DNA of 56,814 nucleotides from a virus: IMG/VR virus record IMGVR_UViG_3300029319_000057, positions 1 through 56,814 of that record; one strand, written 5' to 3'. The notes under the pieces are model-generated. The model was not told the DNA's origin. It saw nothing but the letters and a program-made list of their open reading frames with translations, and did not search any database. This document shows positions 1 to 6,337 of the stretch, piece after piece. How positions within the stretch are numbered: the first letter of the stretch is position 1; each line of letters opens with the position of its first letter. The translations under genes were made by a program, and so were the position numbers.

Positions 1-250
1 CTTTATAAGCCTTAGTGTTTCTAGTTGACGAAGGTATTACTCGGTATTTCTTCAACTTATCGGGCTCAAGTATAGCGGTGTGAAAATATCCGCCAACAAG
101 AAACGCTGGGCTAGGCTTAGATTGTTCTCCAAGCGCTAAGGGGTTAGTTAATAAAGTCCTAATGTCACTATTACTTAAATATTGTTTACCAAATTCGCCG
201 TAATAGTTTTCATCATTTCTTAATTTTTCAATAACCTCTTCTTTGTTCAT
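1..250 (-). CDS. RecE-like/PD-(D/E)XK phage exonuclease, N-terminal part (runs off the window)
   Basis: Only the first 83 codons are present; the gene continues past position 1. The start is the ATG at 250, which directly follows the promoter-like motif at 251-284. The fragment contains a segment of the type SDIRTLLTNPLA followed by GGYFHTAILEPDKL. This resembles the N-terminal part of phage exonucleases related to RecE, where an alpha-helical segment with a conserved H and LEP precedes the nuclease core. The catalytic residues themselves would lie outside the window. It lies just downstream of the ERF annealing protein gene on the same strand, and exonuclease plus annealing protein is the usual two-component phage recombination module, which supports the call. 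The assignment is from pattern recognition on a fragment. Confidence 0.6.
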   Translation of the reverse strand, partial: MNKEEVIEKLRNDENYYGEFGKQYLSNSDIRTLLTNPLALGEQSKPSPAFLVGGYFHTAILEPDKLKKYRVIPSSTRNTKAYK

Positions 251-284
251 TTATATTATCTGTATTGATTCGTATTTAGCTTGC
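251..284 (-). promoter_or_regulatory. Phage promoter motif, copy 1
   Basis: On the minus strand this reads GCAAG, then CTAAATACGA, nine variable bases, then GATAATATAA. It is one of seven copies in the minus-strand block, all with exactly nine bases between the two conserved halves. The stop codon of the upstream ERF gene lies inside the upstream half. The ATG of the exonuclease gene follows the GATAATATAA box at once, so the mRNA is probably leaderless or starts inside the codon. Confidence 0.7.
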
Positions 285-827
285 GACCTTTGCTTTTGTT
301 AATGTTGAAAGCTGGCCAGGTGTTAAATCATATTTAGCTTTTATAGCATCTAATTTGCCACCCGCTTTTAAATAATCAATTGCTTTAGTTACATCATGAA
401 GTGTTTGTTTTGTTTTCTGTTTAGTTGTAACTTTGCCGTGATTATTTGTAGCGTCGCTATCTTGCGTATCATCGATTAATAATAGGTTTCCTAACGCATA
501 CTTTTTAGCATAGCTCGACGCCGAACCAAATTGTTGCGGAGTCTGCATACCTTTCTGGTTCAGATCCACACCAACTATCGCAACTGCAGATAATTCCATA
601 CCTTTTTCATCAATCAACTTTGCGGTTGTTTTAATTATAGGCATAGGTTCATTAGCAATTAACTTTTCAGTAATTGTTACTGCAACACCTAACTCGTCGT
701 TAAACGGTTTAATAGCTTCGAGAATGTCTTCGGCACTGCGAAAGTAATATTTGCCGAAGGAATTAAATCTACTCTTCTTCGATTTAAATCTTGTTTGAAT
801 TTTTGCTAGTTTCTGGTATATGGTCAT
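276..827 (-). CDS. ERF-family single-strand annealing protein
   Basis: A 183-residue protein of the ERF superfamily, which anneals complementary single-stranded DNA during phage recombination. Residues about 27-57 carry the family pattern (FRSAEDILEAIKPFNDELG). Residues about 101-128 carry the strongly conserved SASSYAKKYALGNLLLIDD and the following DSDATN. A lysine-rich linker leads to a C-terminal helical tail ending at KAKVAS. The ATG at 827 is preceded by an AT-rich leader. Its stop codon is embedded in promoter copy 1, after which the exonuclease gene starts, so the pair forms a recombination module. Length is typical for the family. Confidence 0.85.
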   Translation of the reverse strand: MTIYQKLAKIQTRFKSKKSRFNSFGKYYFRSAEDILEAIKPFNDELGVAVTITEKLIANEPMPIIKTTAKLIDEKGMELSAVAIVGVDLNQKGMQTPQQFGSASSYAKKYALGNLLLIDDTQDSDATNNHGKVTTKQKTKQTLHDVTKAIDYLKAGGKLDAIKAKYDLTPGQLSTLTKAKVAS

Positions 828-881
828 AATAATATAATTACATATTTTAGTTAATACTTAAACGGTAATTTTTACCGTAAC

Positions 882-1646
882 TTAAAGGTAATCAAGCACT
901 TGTGTTGCGTCAACATTATTAATTAAGCATTGAATAGCGTCGCGTTTTATCTGAGATATACGCACATGAGCGGTATTCACGTTAATATCTAACTTGCTTG
1001 CAATTTCATTTGCAGAGTGCTTATCACAGTCAAGACCATAGCTTAATCGCAAGACCTCATACTGTTTAAAATCTAAATGCTTTTTCATTAGCTGTAACAG
1101 ATAAGCATTGAGTAAATGTATATTATATGGTTCTGATTTATCAATTACTTGATAAGCCATATTTTCATCCTGTGCAGGATTTTCATCAATGCTAGAAAAT
1201 ACGCTATTAAAAAACATCGCAACCATTTTTTCGTCTTTAGGATTGCGCCTTATTTCATTTAGCTTATGTTCAGGTATGCGTACGCCGCCTCTATTAATAT
1301 CTACGGACCTCCGTACTGCGCCCTTTATTCTTTTTGATAGAAATGATTTAATTGTTTTTTCTTGGTCATCAGACTTCTTTAATGTGTCTCTATCTATTTT
1401 AGTAACAGCAGACCATAATCCGATACTACCTTCTTGTAATAAATCATTTATACTTAATACACCAGATGCTTGGTCTGATGTTGATTGTTTTCTCGCCAGT
1501 GTTTCAACTAACGGTAAAAAATTTATAAAGAGTTCTTCATTTGTTAAATATGTATAATCACCTTCAATTGGTTTTCTTACACGCTTAACAGCCGCTTCAA
1601 CTTCTTTCTTATATCTAACGTAATTAGATATGTTATATTTTCTCAT
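882..1646 (-). CDS. Sigma-70-family RNA polymerase sigma factor
   Basis: A 254-residue protein with the two diagnostic sigma regions. Region 2 is at residues about 64-85, with NDLLQEGSIGLWSAVTKID, which matches the core-polymerase-binding helix of sigma-70 proteins. Region 4.2, near residues 212-242, is a helix-turn-helix with ANEIASKLDINVNTAHVRIS, as in -35-reading domains. Region 1.1 is absent and the region between is short, so it is a compact alternative-type factor. Its ATG overlaps the stop of the upstream HTH regulator by four bases (translational coupling). As the only transcription initiation factor seen in the window, it is a natural candidate to recognise the seven-copy promoter motif; that link is inference. 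Confidence 0.88.
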   Translation of the reverse strand: MRKYNISNYVRYKKEVEAAVKRVRKPIEGDYTYLTNEELFINFLPLVETLARKQSTSDQASGVLSINDLLQEGSIGLWSAVTKIDRDTLKKSDDQEKTIKSFLSKRIKGAVRRSVDINRGGVRIPEHKLNEIRRNPKDEKMVAMFFNSVFSSIDENPAQDENMAYQVIDKSEPYNIHLLNAYLLQLMKKHLDFKQYEVLRLSYGLDCDKHSANEIASKLDINVNTAHVRISQIKRDAIQCLINNVDATQVLDYL

Positions 1647-2263
1647 ATTTCTTTATTTAGTATTTCTTTTTCTCGCTTCAATTGATTACCCATATTTCTA
1701 TATATGGTTCGAGTAGTACACTTTAATAATTTAGCTAGCTTAGCTATAGTTATTTTCTGTTTACTATCGTTTAAATCTATCATGCATTGGTATATATCTT
1801 CTTCACATATTCTTTTACTTCTACCAATCAATCTTCCAACTATACTTAGCTTTTCGCTTAATGATAAACCAGTATAATCTTTAAATATTACTTTACGTAT
1901 ACGATTACGCGGAGGTTCGCCTCCTTCCATTAATACCTGACCGATCATATCTTCTAATAGTTTATTGTTAATAAAGAAAGTAACAAAACCATTTTCTTTT
2001 TTAGCTATAAATCTAGCTACAGTAACAAAATCGGAATTTATTATATTATCCATGTTAAGATAGTATAATACAAGCATATGCCATTTTAACGACTTATACG
2101 TAGTAATTTTTGCTTTACTTCTAAATAAACTATAACATTGATATGTACCTTCCGCGTAATAATCATATTGATCAGTACTTTCGGTAGGCTTATCTGTGAT
2201 AGGGTCACGTCTATAATTTATTCGCCTATCATTCAGCCACTTCATATTTCTTTCATGTGACAT
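1643..2263 (-). CDS. HTH regulator (putative)
   Basis: A 206-residue protein with no full-length family I recognise. The C-terminal 35 residues contain a good helix-turn-helix, KITIAKLAKLLKCTTRTIYRNM, with a spacing that suits a DNA-binding domain of the resolvase/transposon-regulator type. The body (residues 50-150) is basic and helical. It sits directly upstream of the sigma factor and overlaps it by four bases, so both are probably made from one mRNA and work in phage transcription. The first codons form part of a 12-base string, GCAAATGTCACA, that recurs exactly in the non-coding region near 7505, and loosely near 8790, which hints at autoregulation. Confidence 0.6.
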   Translation of the reverse strand: MSHERNMKWLNDRRINYRRDPITDKPTESTDQYDYYAEGTYQCYSLFRSKAKITTYKSLKWHMLVLYYLNMDNIINSDFVTVARFIAKKENGFVTFFINNKLLEDMIGQVLMEGGEPPRNRIRKVIFKDYTGLSLSEKLSIVGRLIGRSKRICEEDIYQCMIDLNDSKQKITIAKLAKLLKCTTRTIYRNMGNQLKREKEILNKEI

Positions 2264-2277
2264 TTGCTTATTACTAT

Positions 2278-2391
2278 TTATTTATTATTAGCTTTTGTCG
2301 CTCTGCGCTTTTTAAATTGTTTTATTGATGAACTAATATTTCTATAATTAGTTTCAATTAAATGTTTATATAATTTTCTTCTAATACTCAT
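2278..2391 (-). CDS. Small basic protein, 37 residues
   Basis: A short ORF (MSIRRKLYKHLIETNY...) ending in a Lys/Arg-rich tail. It starts inside the last codons of the 36-residue gene at 2381-2491 and ends 14 bases before the HTH regulator. The tight packing with overlapping start and stop is the same as in other gene pairs of this block, which is the main reason to believe it. No function can be read from it. Confidence 0.45.
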   Translation of the reverse strand: MSIRRKLYKHLIETNYRNISSSIKQFKKRRATKANNK

Positions 2392-2491
2392 TTTTTCTTT
2401 CGTGTCTTACATCACCGAAAATTATCAACTGCATATCGCTATCGTCATATTTTTCTTTCTCGGGATAATTAAAATATCTATTTAATATCAT
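2381..2491 (-). CDS. Small acidic protein, 36 residues
   Basis: MILNRYFNYPEKEKYDDSDM is the start of this short protein. The ATG at 2491 is preceded by AAGGAG two bases away, one of the few Shine-Dalgarno-like sequences in the region, and this decides the start. A longer reading frame exists upstream in the same phase but lies across the 3' part of the 2505-3074 gene and has no support. Function unknown. Confidence 0.45.
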   Translation of the reverse strand: MILNRYFNYPEKEKYDDSDMQLIIFGDVRHERKNEY

Positions 2492-2504
2492 AACTCCTTG
2501 GTCC

Positions 2505-3074
2505 TCAGGCAAAGTTAAGTTTATGTATATCGCTGTTATTAGAGACGAATTGATTGCTATCAATAGTACTATAATAAGTTTCGATAACCTCTCTAGGAAC
2601 TGTGTCGTGTGTATAGGGTTTTTCATTTTTGTTACAAATTTTTCGTTTGTCAATAATATAATATCGCCAGTAACCGTGTATAGCATTTGCCATTTTATAC
2701 TCGTCTGGCATACACTGTGGCGGGTCTGTCCACTCATAGCTAGTTATATTAGCAGGTGGTGTCGCTAAGAAATCTCTACATTTATTTATAGTGAGATGTT
2801 CTTTACCATATCGTTTAGTATATTCTTTACCCAGTGCAATCATATGGTCATATAACCACATATAGTTTGGTATAGAAGTTCTACACCATACAGTTGATGG
2901 GTGATTAAGGTGAGCCTGTTTATAAGGTACGTGTAGCTTTTGTTCTGAACTACCAAACACGTGGTGTGCAGTACAAAGCATTTGTGCGGACTCTAATATC
3001 ATTTTTACTTTATGCTTATCGTAAACATAAGACGCCGCTTTTGCGGGATCGTGGTGTAAGAAAAATATATTCAT
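2505..3074 (-). CDS. Conserved phage protein of the MNIF...KMILESAQMLCTAHH type
   Basis: A 189-residue protein. The N-terminal half begins MNIFFLHHDPAKAA and continues with DKHKVKMILESAQ and LCTAHH, then NHPSTVWCRTS and YMWLYDH. This pattern recurs in many tailed phages of marine bacteria, where it is usually left as a hypothetical protein or loosely labelled a pyrimidine-dimer glycosylase; I cannot confirm an enzyme activity. Conserved His, Cys and Trp residues suggest a catalytic or nucleotide-binding role. Its ATG overlaps the stop of the 3071-3331 gene by four bases, so the two are translated together. Confidence 0.6.
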   Translation of the reverse strand: MNIFFLHHDPAKAASYVYDKHKVKMILESAQMLCTAHHVFGSSEQKLHVPYKQAHLNHPSTVWCRTSIPNYMWLYDHMIALGKEYTKRYGKEHLTINKCRDFLATPPANITSYEWTDPPQCMPDEYKMANAIHGYWRYYIIDKRKICNKNEKPYTHDTVPREVIETYYSTIDSNQFVSNNSDIHKLNFA

Positions 3075-3331
3075 AATTTTTTCTTTAAATAGTTAATTCG
3101 TTGGTTAATTACTGCAGCTTTTTCATATTCTTCAGTTACTAAATACTCTTGTAATATTAACTTTAGATTTTTTATTTCTTCTTTAATATCGTCTTCAGGT
3201 GTTTTAAAACTATCCTGTATTTGTTGGTTAAGAATATCTGCTCCATATGTTGCAGTATCAGGGTCTAAAAATTCTTCGTATAAATCTCTTTTTATACGAT
3301 TATATAATGCTTGGTATTCTTCTTCGCTCAT
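3071..3331 (-). CDS. Small helical protein with a UVR-like C-terminus
   Basis: An 86-residue acidic, helical protein beginning MSEEEYQALYNRI. The reading frame is open five codons further upstream, but those codons are the GATAATATAA box of promoter copy 2, so the ATG at 3331 is preferred. The last 30 residues, LKLILQEYLVTEEYEKAAVI followed by NQRINYLKKKL, look like the UVR helix-hairpin found in UvrB/UvrC and other proteins, which mediates protein contacts. The likeness is short and may be chance. It is coupled to the 2505-3074 gene by a four-base overlap. Confidence 0.55.
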   Translation of the reverse strand: MSEEEYQALYNRIKRDLYEEFLDPDTATYGADILNQQIQDSFKTPEDDIKEEIKNLKLILQEYLVTEEYEKAAVINQRINYLKKKL

Positions 3332-3333
3332 AC

Positions 3334-3367
3334 TTATATTATCCATAGGTTTTCGTGTTTAGTCTGT
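3334..3367 (-). promoter_or_regulatory. Phage promoter motif, copy 2
   Basis: The minus strand reads CAGACTAAACACGA, nine bases, GATAATATAA. The TAA inside CTAAACACGA is the stop codon of the upstream gene (3359-3898). The downstream box ends three bases before the preferred ATG at 3331, so transcription would begin at or next to the start codon. Confidence 0.68.
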
Positions 3368-3898
3368 AGTTAGTATATCAACTATGTTCTGAGCATTTGC
3401 TCTAATTTTATTATACTTAGCTATTTCGTCTTTAGTAATTGTATCAATTCCAACATCTCCGAATCTAGTTTTGCCATTAGCGAAATCTGTATAATCCATA
3501 TCATCTTTATATGTTTTAATTATATGTTCAGGTGTTGCAACAAATACACATTGTTCTTTATATCTATCGTGACAAGCAACCATAGTTCTAGCTTTATCAC
3601 CAGCCCATATTACATATGTATATTGGTGGTCTACATTATTTATATCAGCATATAAGTAGCAACTGTCGTAATACATATCGTGTACTAGTTTTGCCGCTAA
3701 AGCTGAGCCGTCTTGTCGGTTATTTACATTTAACCAATTAGCTATTTGTACTGCTTGCCATTCAGGATAACCGTCATGGTGATGGTACATATTTACATAG
3801 CTATATTTAGCTACGTTTTCGGGGTGTGTTGCAAGTCCGTAGGAACTACCTCTTGCGTGTTTTCGGTCTACGACCATAATTAAATTTCTAGTTGCCAT
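3359..3898 (-). CDS. Conserved phage protein, HDGYPE type
   Basis: A 179-residue protein beginning MATRNLIMVVDRKHARGSSY and then, near residues 38-47, MYHHHDGYPE. This N-terminal pattern (MATR..., followed by a HxDGYP motif) is common in hypothetical proteins of marine and cyanophages. The middle part is rich in Tyr, Asp and Trp. No catalytic residues can be assigned. It overlaps the 3888-4154 gene by 11 bases, and its stop codon lies in promoter copy 2. Confidence 0.6.
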   Translation of the reverse strand: MATRNLIMVVDRKHARGSSYGLATHPENVAKYSYVNMYHHHDGYPEWQAVQIANWLNVNNRQDGSALAAKLVHDMYYDSCYLYADINNVDHQYTYVIWAGDKARTMVACHDRYKEQCVFVATPEHIIKTYKDDMDYTDFANGKTRFGDVGIDTITKDEIAKYNKIRANAQNIVDILTTD

Positions 3899-4154
3899 AT
3901 TCTATATCTTCGTTATTAGTTACCATCCACTCGCAATCACCCAATCTGTGACCAGCACCTAATAAAAATGCTTCACAAGATTCATGGTCTGGATTCCATT
4001 CGTTTTCTTCGTTACATAATGCTCTAACATTATATCTATATACTTTACCGTCATTAAAATCTAGTACAAATATATATTTAGCTCGTGCTATTCTGTGATG
4101 AGCCGGTCTTATATCCGTACCATGTTCTAATTCATATGCTTTTCTACTATTCAT
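3888..4154 (-). CDS. Hypothetical protein, 88 residues
   Basis: The product (MNSRKAYELEHGTDIRPAHHR...) has a predicted beta-rich centre with KYIFVLDFNDGKVYRYNV, and a Glu/Cys/His-containing second half. I do not recognise a family. It overlaps both neighbours by about 8-11 bases, which supports translation as part of an operon running from 4605 to 3359. Confidence 0.6.
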   Translation of the reverse strand: MNSRKAYELEHGTDIRPAHHRIARAKYIFVLDFNDGKVYRYNVRALCNEENEWNPDHESCEAFLLGAGHRLGDCEWMVTNNEDIEYGN

Positions 4155-4605
4155 CTTCTTCTAATTTATATTCACCAGAGTCTAATAATTCTTCTTTATA
4201 TTGCTCAAAAAATTCTTCATATACATCAGGCCACCAGCTTTCTAGTTCATGATTAAAATCGTATTCCATATCATCCCATAAGCATGGGTCTATCCATACA
4301 TTATTGCCGTGAGTTATTTCTTCAACAGCTTTTACCGACCAGTCATTATAATCTTCATAATAATAACCGTCTTGTGATATATAAGGTTTATCTTCGTGAG
4401 TACACCAAAATATATCATAACCATCAGAGGTCATTTCAGTATATATTTTTAATGTCCATTTGTCATCTATATAATCACTTGTATTATCTAGTTTACCACC
4501 GTATTCTGTTTCGATATACTCTAGTAACCAGTTGGCATCAGGCTCTTCCATAAAGCCATCCATTTCTAATTTTTCTTTGATTATTTCGTCCGTTAAAATT
4601 TCCAT
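4147..4605 (-). CDS. Hypothetical acidic protein, 152 residues
   Basis: A strongly acidic protein rich in Asp, Glu, Trp and Tyr (for example a run with IDPCLWDDMEYDFNHELESW). Such composition is seen in phage DNA mimics and in host-interaction proteins, but nothing more specific can be claimed. It is the first gene downstream of the tRNA-fMet, which ends 21 bases before its ATG, so it probably lies on the same primary transcript as the structured RNA and the tRNA. Confidence 0.6.
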   Translation of the reverse strand: MEILTDEIIKEKLEMDGFMEEPDANWLLEYIETEYGGKLDNTSDYIDDKWTLKIYTEMTSDGYDIFWCTHEDKPYISQDGYYYEDYNDWSVKAVEEITHGNNVWIDPCLWDDMEYDFNHELESWWPDVYEEFFEQYKEELLDSGEYKLEEDE

Positions 4606-4626
4606 AATTAATTGATTTTCAGTTAG

Positions 4627-4700
<74 letters not shown>

Positions 4701-5279
4701 ATATTTTAACAGTAAGCATTGCGACTCGGTAACGCTGCACCCGCATTGTCGGCTCAAAGGTTTTAACCATTCAACAACCGGCTTGGTACTTACTGTTATA
4801 TTGTAGGGTGGTATCGTGCACAATACCCACGCTTTCAGGAGTAACGGGATAATTAGCATTAAGCCTTCCCCTTTACTGTCCTTCGTGTTTTAACCCTAAG
4901 GCTTCGCCCACGGTTCGGTTGTATTCAGCGTCTCAGTCGTGCACTATCTTTCAAGCTGCAACTGTTCTTAGCTTACTGTTACCGGGCCTCGGTCCCGCCT
5001 CAGTCTCGGGTCGCTCATAATGCTAGTGGAGGATTACCCTCTATCTTGTACTTGCATTAGCGGTGCGCCTCTGACATTAATATTTTCGGGGGAAGAAACC
5101 CCAGCAGTTTCTTCTCATTACAGGTGATTCACATATCGGCACTTAGTCCCTAATGTGATTTGTCTTGGGAGTCACCAACCCTTAAACGAGCCATTCACTT
5201 ATGTGGTGTAACGGAATTTTACCGTACTTGGTTTGAACTACCGTGCTAAACTTGCACACCCTAATTAAGCTACTCGTCT
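4701..5279 (-). ncRNA. Large structured non-coding RNA (GOLLD/ROOL-like by context)
   Basis: About 579 bases without a plausible ORF between a zinc-ribbon gene and the tRNA. GC is 254 of 540 bases counted (47%), against roughly 30% around. Visible helices (plus-strand positions): 4707-4716 with 4789-4798 (10 bp); 4808-4814 with 4823-4830 (7 bp, one bulge, loop containing GTGCAC); 4892-4895/4900-4902 with 4906-4908/4912-4915; 5012-5014 and 5018-5023 with 5060-5062 and 5054-5059; 5123-5127 with 5172-5176; 5129-5134 with 5153-5158; 5205-5209 with 5256-5260; 5211-5214 with 5222-5225. Two pseudoknots: 5088-5091/5099-5102 whose loop pairs with 5108-5114, and 5147-5150 with 5167-5170. Size, complexity, phage setting and the adjacent tRNA match the GOLLD and ROOL classes; membership cannot be proven by eye. 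Confidence 0.75.
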
Positions 5280-5471
5280 CTATTTACGCCGCCATGCTCT
5301 GTGAACACTTGCAGAGACTTCTTGGCTGACGATTTGTATAGTGTTACCCGTCTTGCCGCTGATAATTGGAACGTAACTATATTGTCGTATAGCACTGCAG
5401 GAAACGCAGGTACTATAACCTAAGGCGATACGGCCAGCGGGTATTATATTTGAACATTTACATTTTTTCAT
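5280..5471 (-). CDS. Small zinc-ribbon protein, DksA/TraR-like
   Basis: A 63-residue protein with four cysteines in two pairs, CKC near residues 4-6 and CVSC near residues 22-25. They are separated by NIIPAGRIALGYST, the arrangement of the DksA/TraR C4 zinc finger in many phages. The C-terminal tail ends RAWRRK, also typical of that phage family. Family members act on RNA polymerase or nucleic acid; the exact role here is unknown. It follows promoter copy 3 by eight bases and is the only protein encoded upstream of the structured RNA on that transcript. Its stop codon directly abuts the RNA block. Confidence 0.7.
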   Translation of the reverse strand: MKKCKCSNIIPAGRIALGYSTCVSCSAIRQYSYVPIISGKTGNTIQIVSQEVSASVHRAWRRK

Positions 5472-5475
5472 ACAT

Positions 5476-5510
5476 ATATATTATCGAAAATATTTCGTAT
5501 TTAATTTGCA
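5476..5510 (-). promoter_or_regulatory. Phage promoter motif, copy 3 (drives zinc ribbon, structured RNA and tRNA)
   Basis: The minus strand reads TGCAAATTAAATACGA, nine bases, GATAATATAT. Eight bases separate the GATAAT hexamer from the zinc-ribbon ATG, so transcription should start at about the first codon. No other promoter or terminator is visible before the tRNA, so the zinc-ribbon gene, the structured RNA and tRNA-fMet are probably co-transcribed. Confidence 0.68.
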
Positions 5511-5741
5511 TTATTTTATAACATCAAAATCTATTTCTGTACTTGGGTTAGCTTCTAACCAGTTTAGCATATACTCAATTGTTCTCGTCATTACTGCTTT
5601 TTTCATTTGATTATAGTCATCACCTTCTAACTTATCAAGGTGTGTACCATCAATAGCCCAGTCAATCGAGTCGTCTAATTGTTCTAAACATACTTCGTGT
5701 AAATATTCTGCTACTCTGTCTATATCTTTCATTTTACTCAT
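5511..5741 (-). CDS. Hypothetical acidic protein, 76 residues
   Basis: A small acidic, helical protein (MSKMKDIDRVAEYLHEVCLE...) ending IDFDVIK. The ATG at 5741 overlaps the stop of the next upstream gene. An alternative start is the internal Met at codon 4. Its stop abuts the upstream end of promoter copy 3. No family recognised. Confidence 0.6.
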   Translation of the reverse strand: MSKMKDIDRVAEYLHEVCLEQLDDSIDWAIDGTHLDKLEGDDYNQMKKAVMTRTIEYMLNWLEANPSTEIDFDVIK

Positions 5742-5929
5742 TTTAATTTAATATTTTTTATAGAGTTAGATAAGTTAAGTTTACCTAATCTATTGTTATA
5801 CATATGCACTAAAAACTCATAAGCTATGTCAAAGTCTTCCCAGCTATCGTATTCATCTCGGTTTGCTTTGTAAAACTTTTCCCATTCTTCTTGAGCCCAT
5901 GCTCTATAATTTAATTCATTACTTGACAT
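5738..5929 (-). CDS. Hypothetical protein, 63 residues
   Basis: An aromatic and acidic small protein (MSSNELNYRAWAQEEWEKFY...) of the kind found in phage early operons. It overlaps the 5919-6116 gene by 11 bases and the 5511-5741 gene by four bases, which supports translation. Function unknown. Confidence 0.6.
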   Translation of the reverse strand: MSSNELNYRAWAQEEWEKFYKANRDEYDSWEDFDIAYEFLVHMYNNRLGKLNLSNSIKNIKLK

Positions 5930-6116
5930 AATCTTTTTCTATTGTTAAACCTAATTCTCTTGCAACATAGTTAATATGTTTCTGGGTTGTTACACTCCAC
6001 CATCCGTGTTGTATAAGTTTTCCTGGATATTCGATCGTTGCGACGTGTGTTGAGTAAGACCATATATCATTACCAACTCGTCTTAAATTTTCTTTATATC
6101 TATTAAATTTTCTCAT
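5919..6116 (-). CDS. Hypothetical protein, 65 residues
   Basis: A small basic protein with a beta-rich middle segment (DIWSYSTHVATIEYPGKLIQ) and the final motif NYVARELGLTIEKDYVK. The YVARELG segment could be one helix of a DNA-binding fold, but there is not enough to say so. It overlaps both neighbours by 4-11 bases. Confidence 0.6.
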   Translation of the reverse strand: MRKFNRYKENLRRVGNDIWSYSTHVATIEYPGKLIQHGWWSVTTQKHINYVARELGLTIEKDYVK

Positions 6117-6337
6117 ATTCTTATTGGTTTATGTGTTAATTCTTCGTGAGCTTTAGCAAGACCTTGTCTCCACTCCCATTCTTTTTTTCTGTATTCGTAG
6201 CTAGTACACCATTTGTACCATGCTTTTGTTAAGTTATTAGAGCCATACTTTGCTTCAAACTCTTCAACTTGCTTTAACTTCGCAGCTATTTTTACTGGGT
6301 CAAAGTCTTTAAATTCTGTCATTGTCAATTTTTCCAT
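6113..6337 (-). CDS. Hypothetical protein, 74 residues
   Basis: The frame is open back to 6370, but that would overlap the upstream gene by 62 bases. The internal Met codons at 6337 (MEKLTMTEF) or 6322 (MTEFKDF) give overlaps of 29 or 14 bases and are preferred. The product is basic and rich in Trp, Tyr and Lys (KWCTSYEYRKKEWEWRQG). Function unknown. Confidence 0.55.
   Translation of the reverse strand: MEKLTMTEFKDFDPVKIAAKLKQVEEFEAKYGSNNLTKAWYKWCTSYEYRKKEWEWRQGLAKAHEELTHKPIRI

Noticed and set aside
2381-2737. 118-codon reading frame overlapping the 2505-3074 gene
   Set aside because: Most of it lies over a well-supported gene in another frame. Only the 36-codon 3' part from 2491, with AAGGAG before its ATG, is kept.
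4701-5279. tmRNA, RNase P RNA or group I/II intron as alternative to the ornate RNA
   Set aside because: No alanine-tRNA-like ends or tag frame, none of the conserved RNase P core strings, and no interrupted gene or intron-encoded endonuclease next to it.
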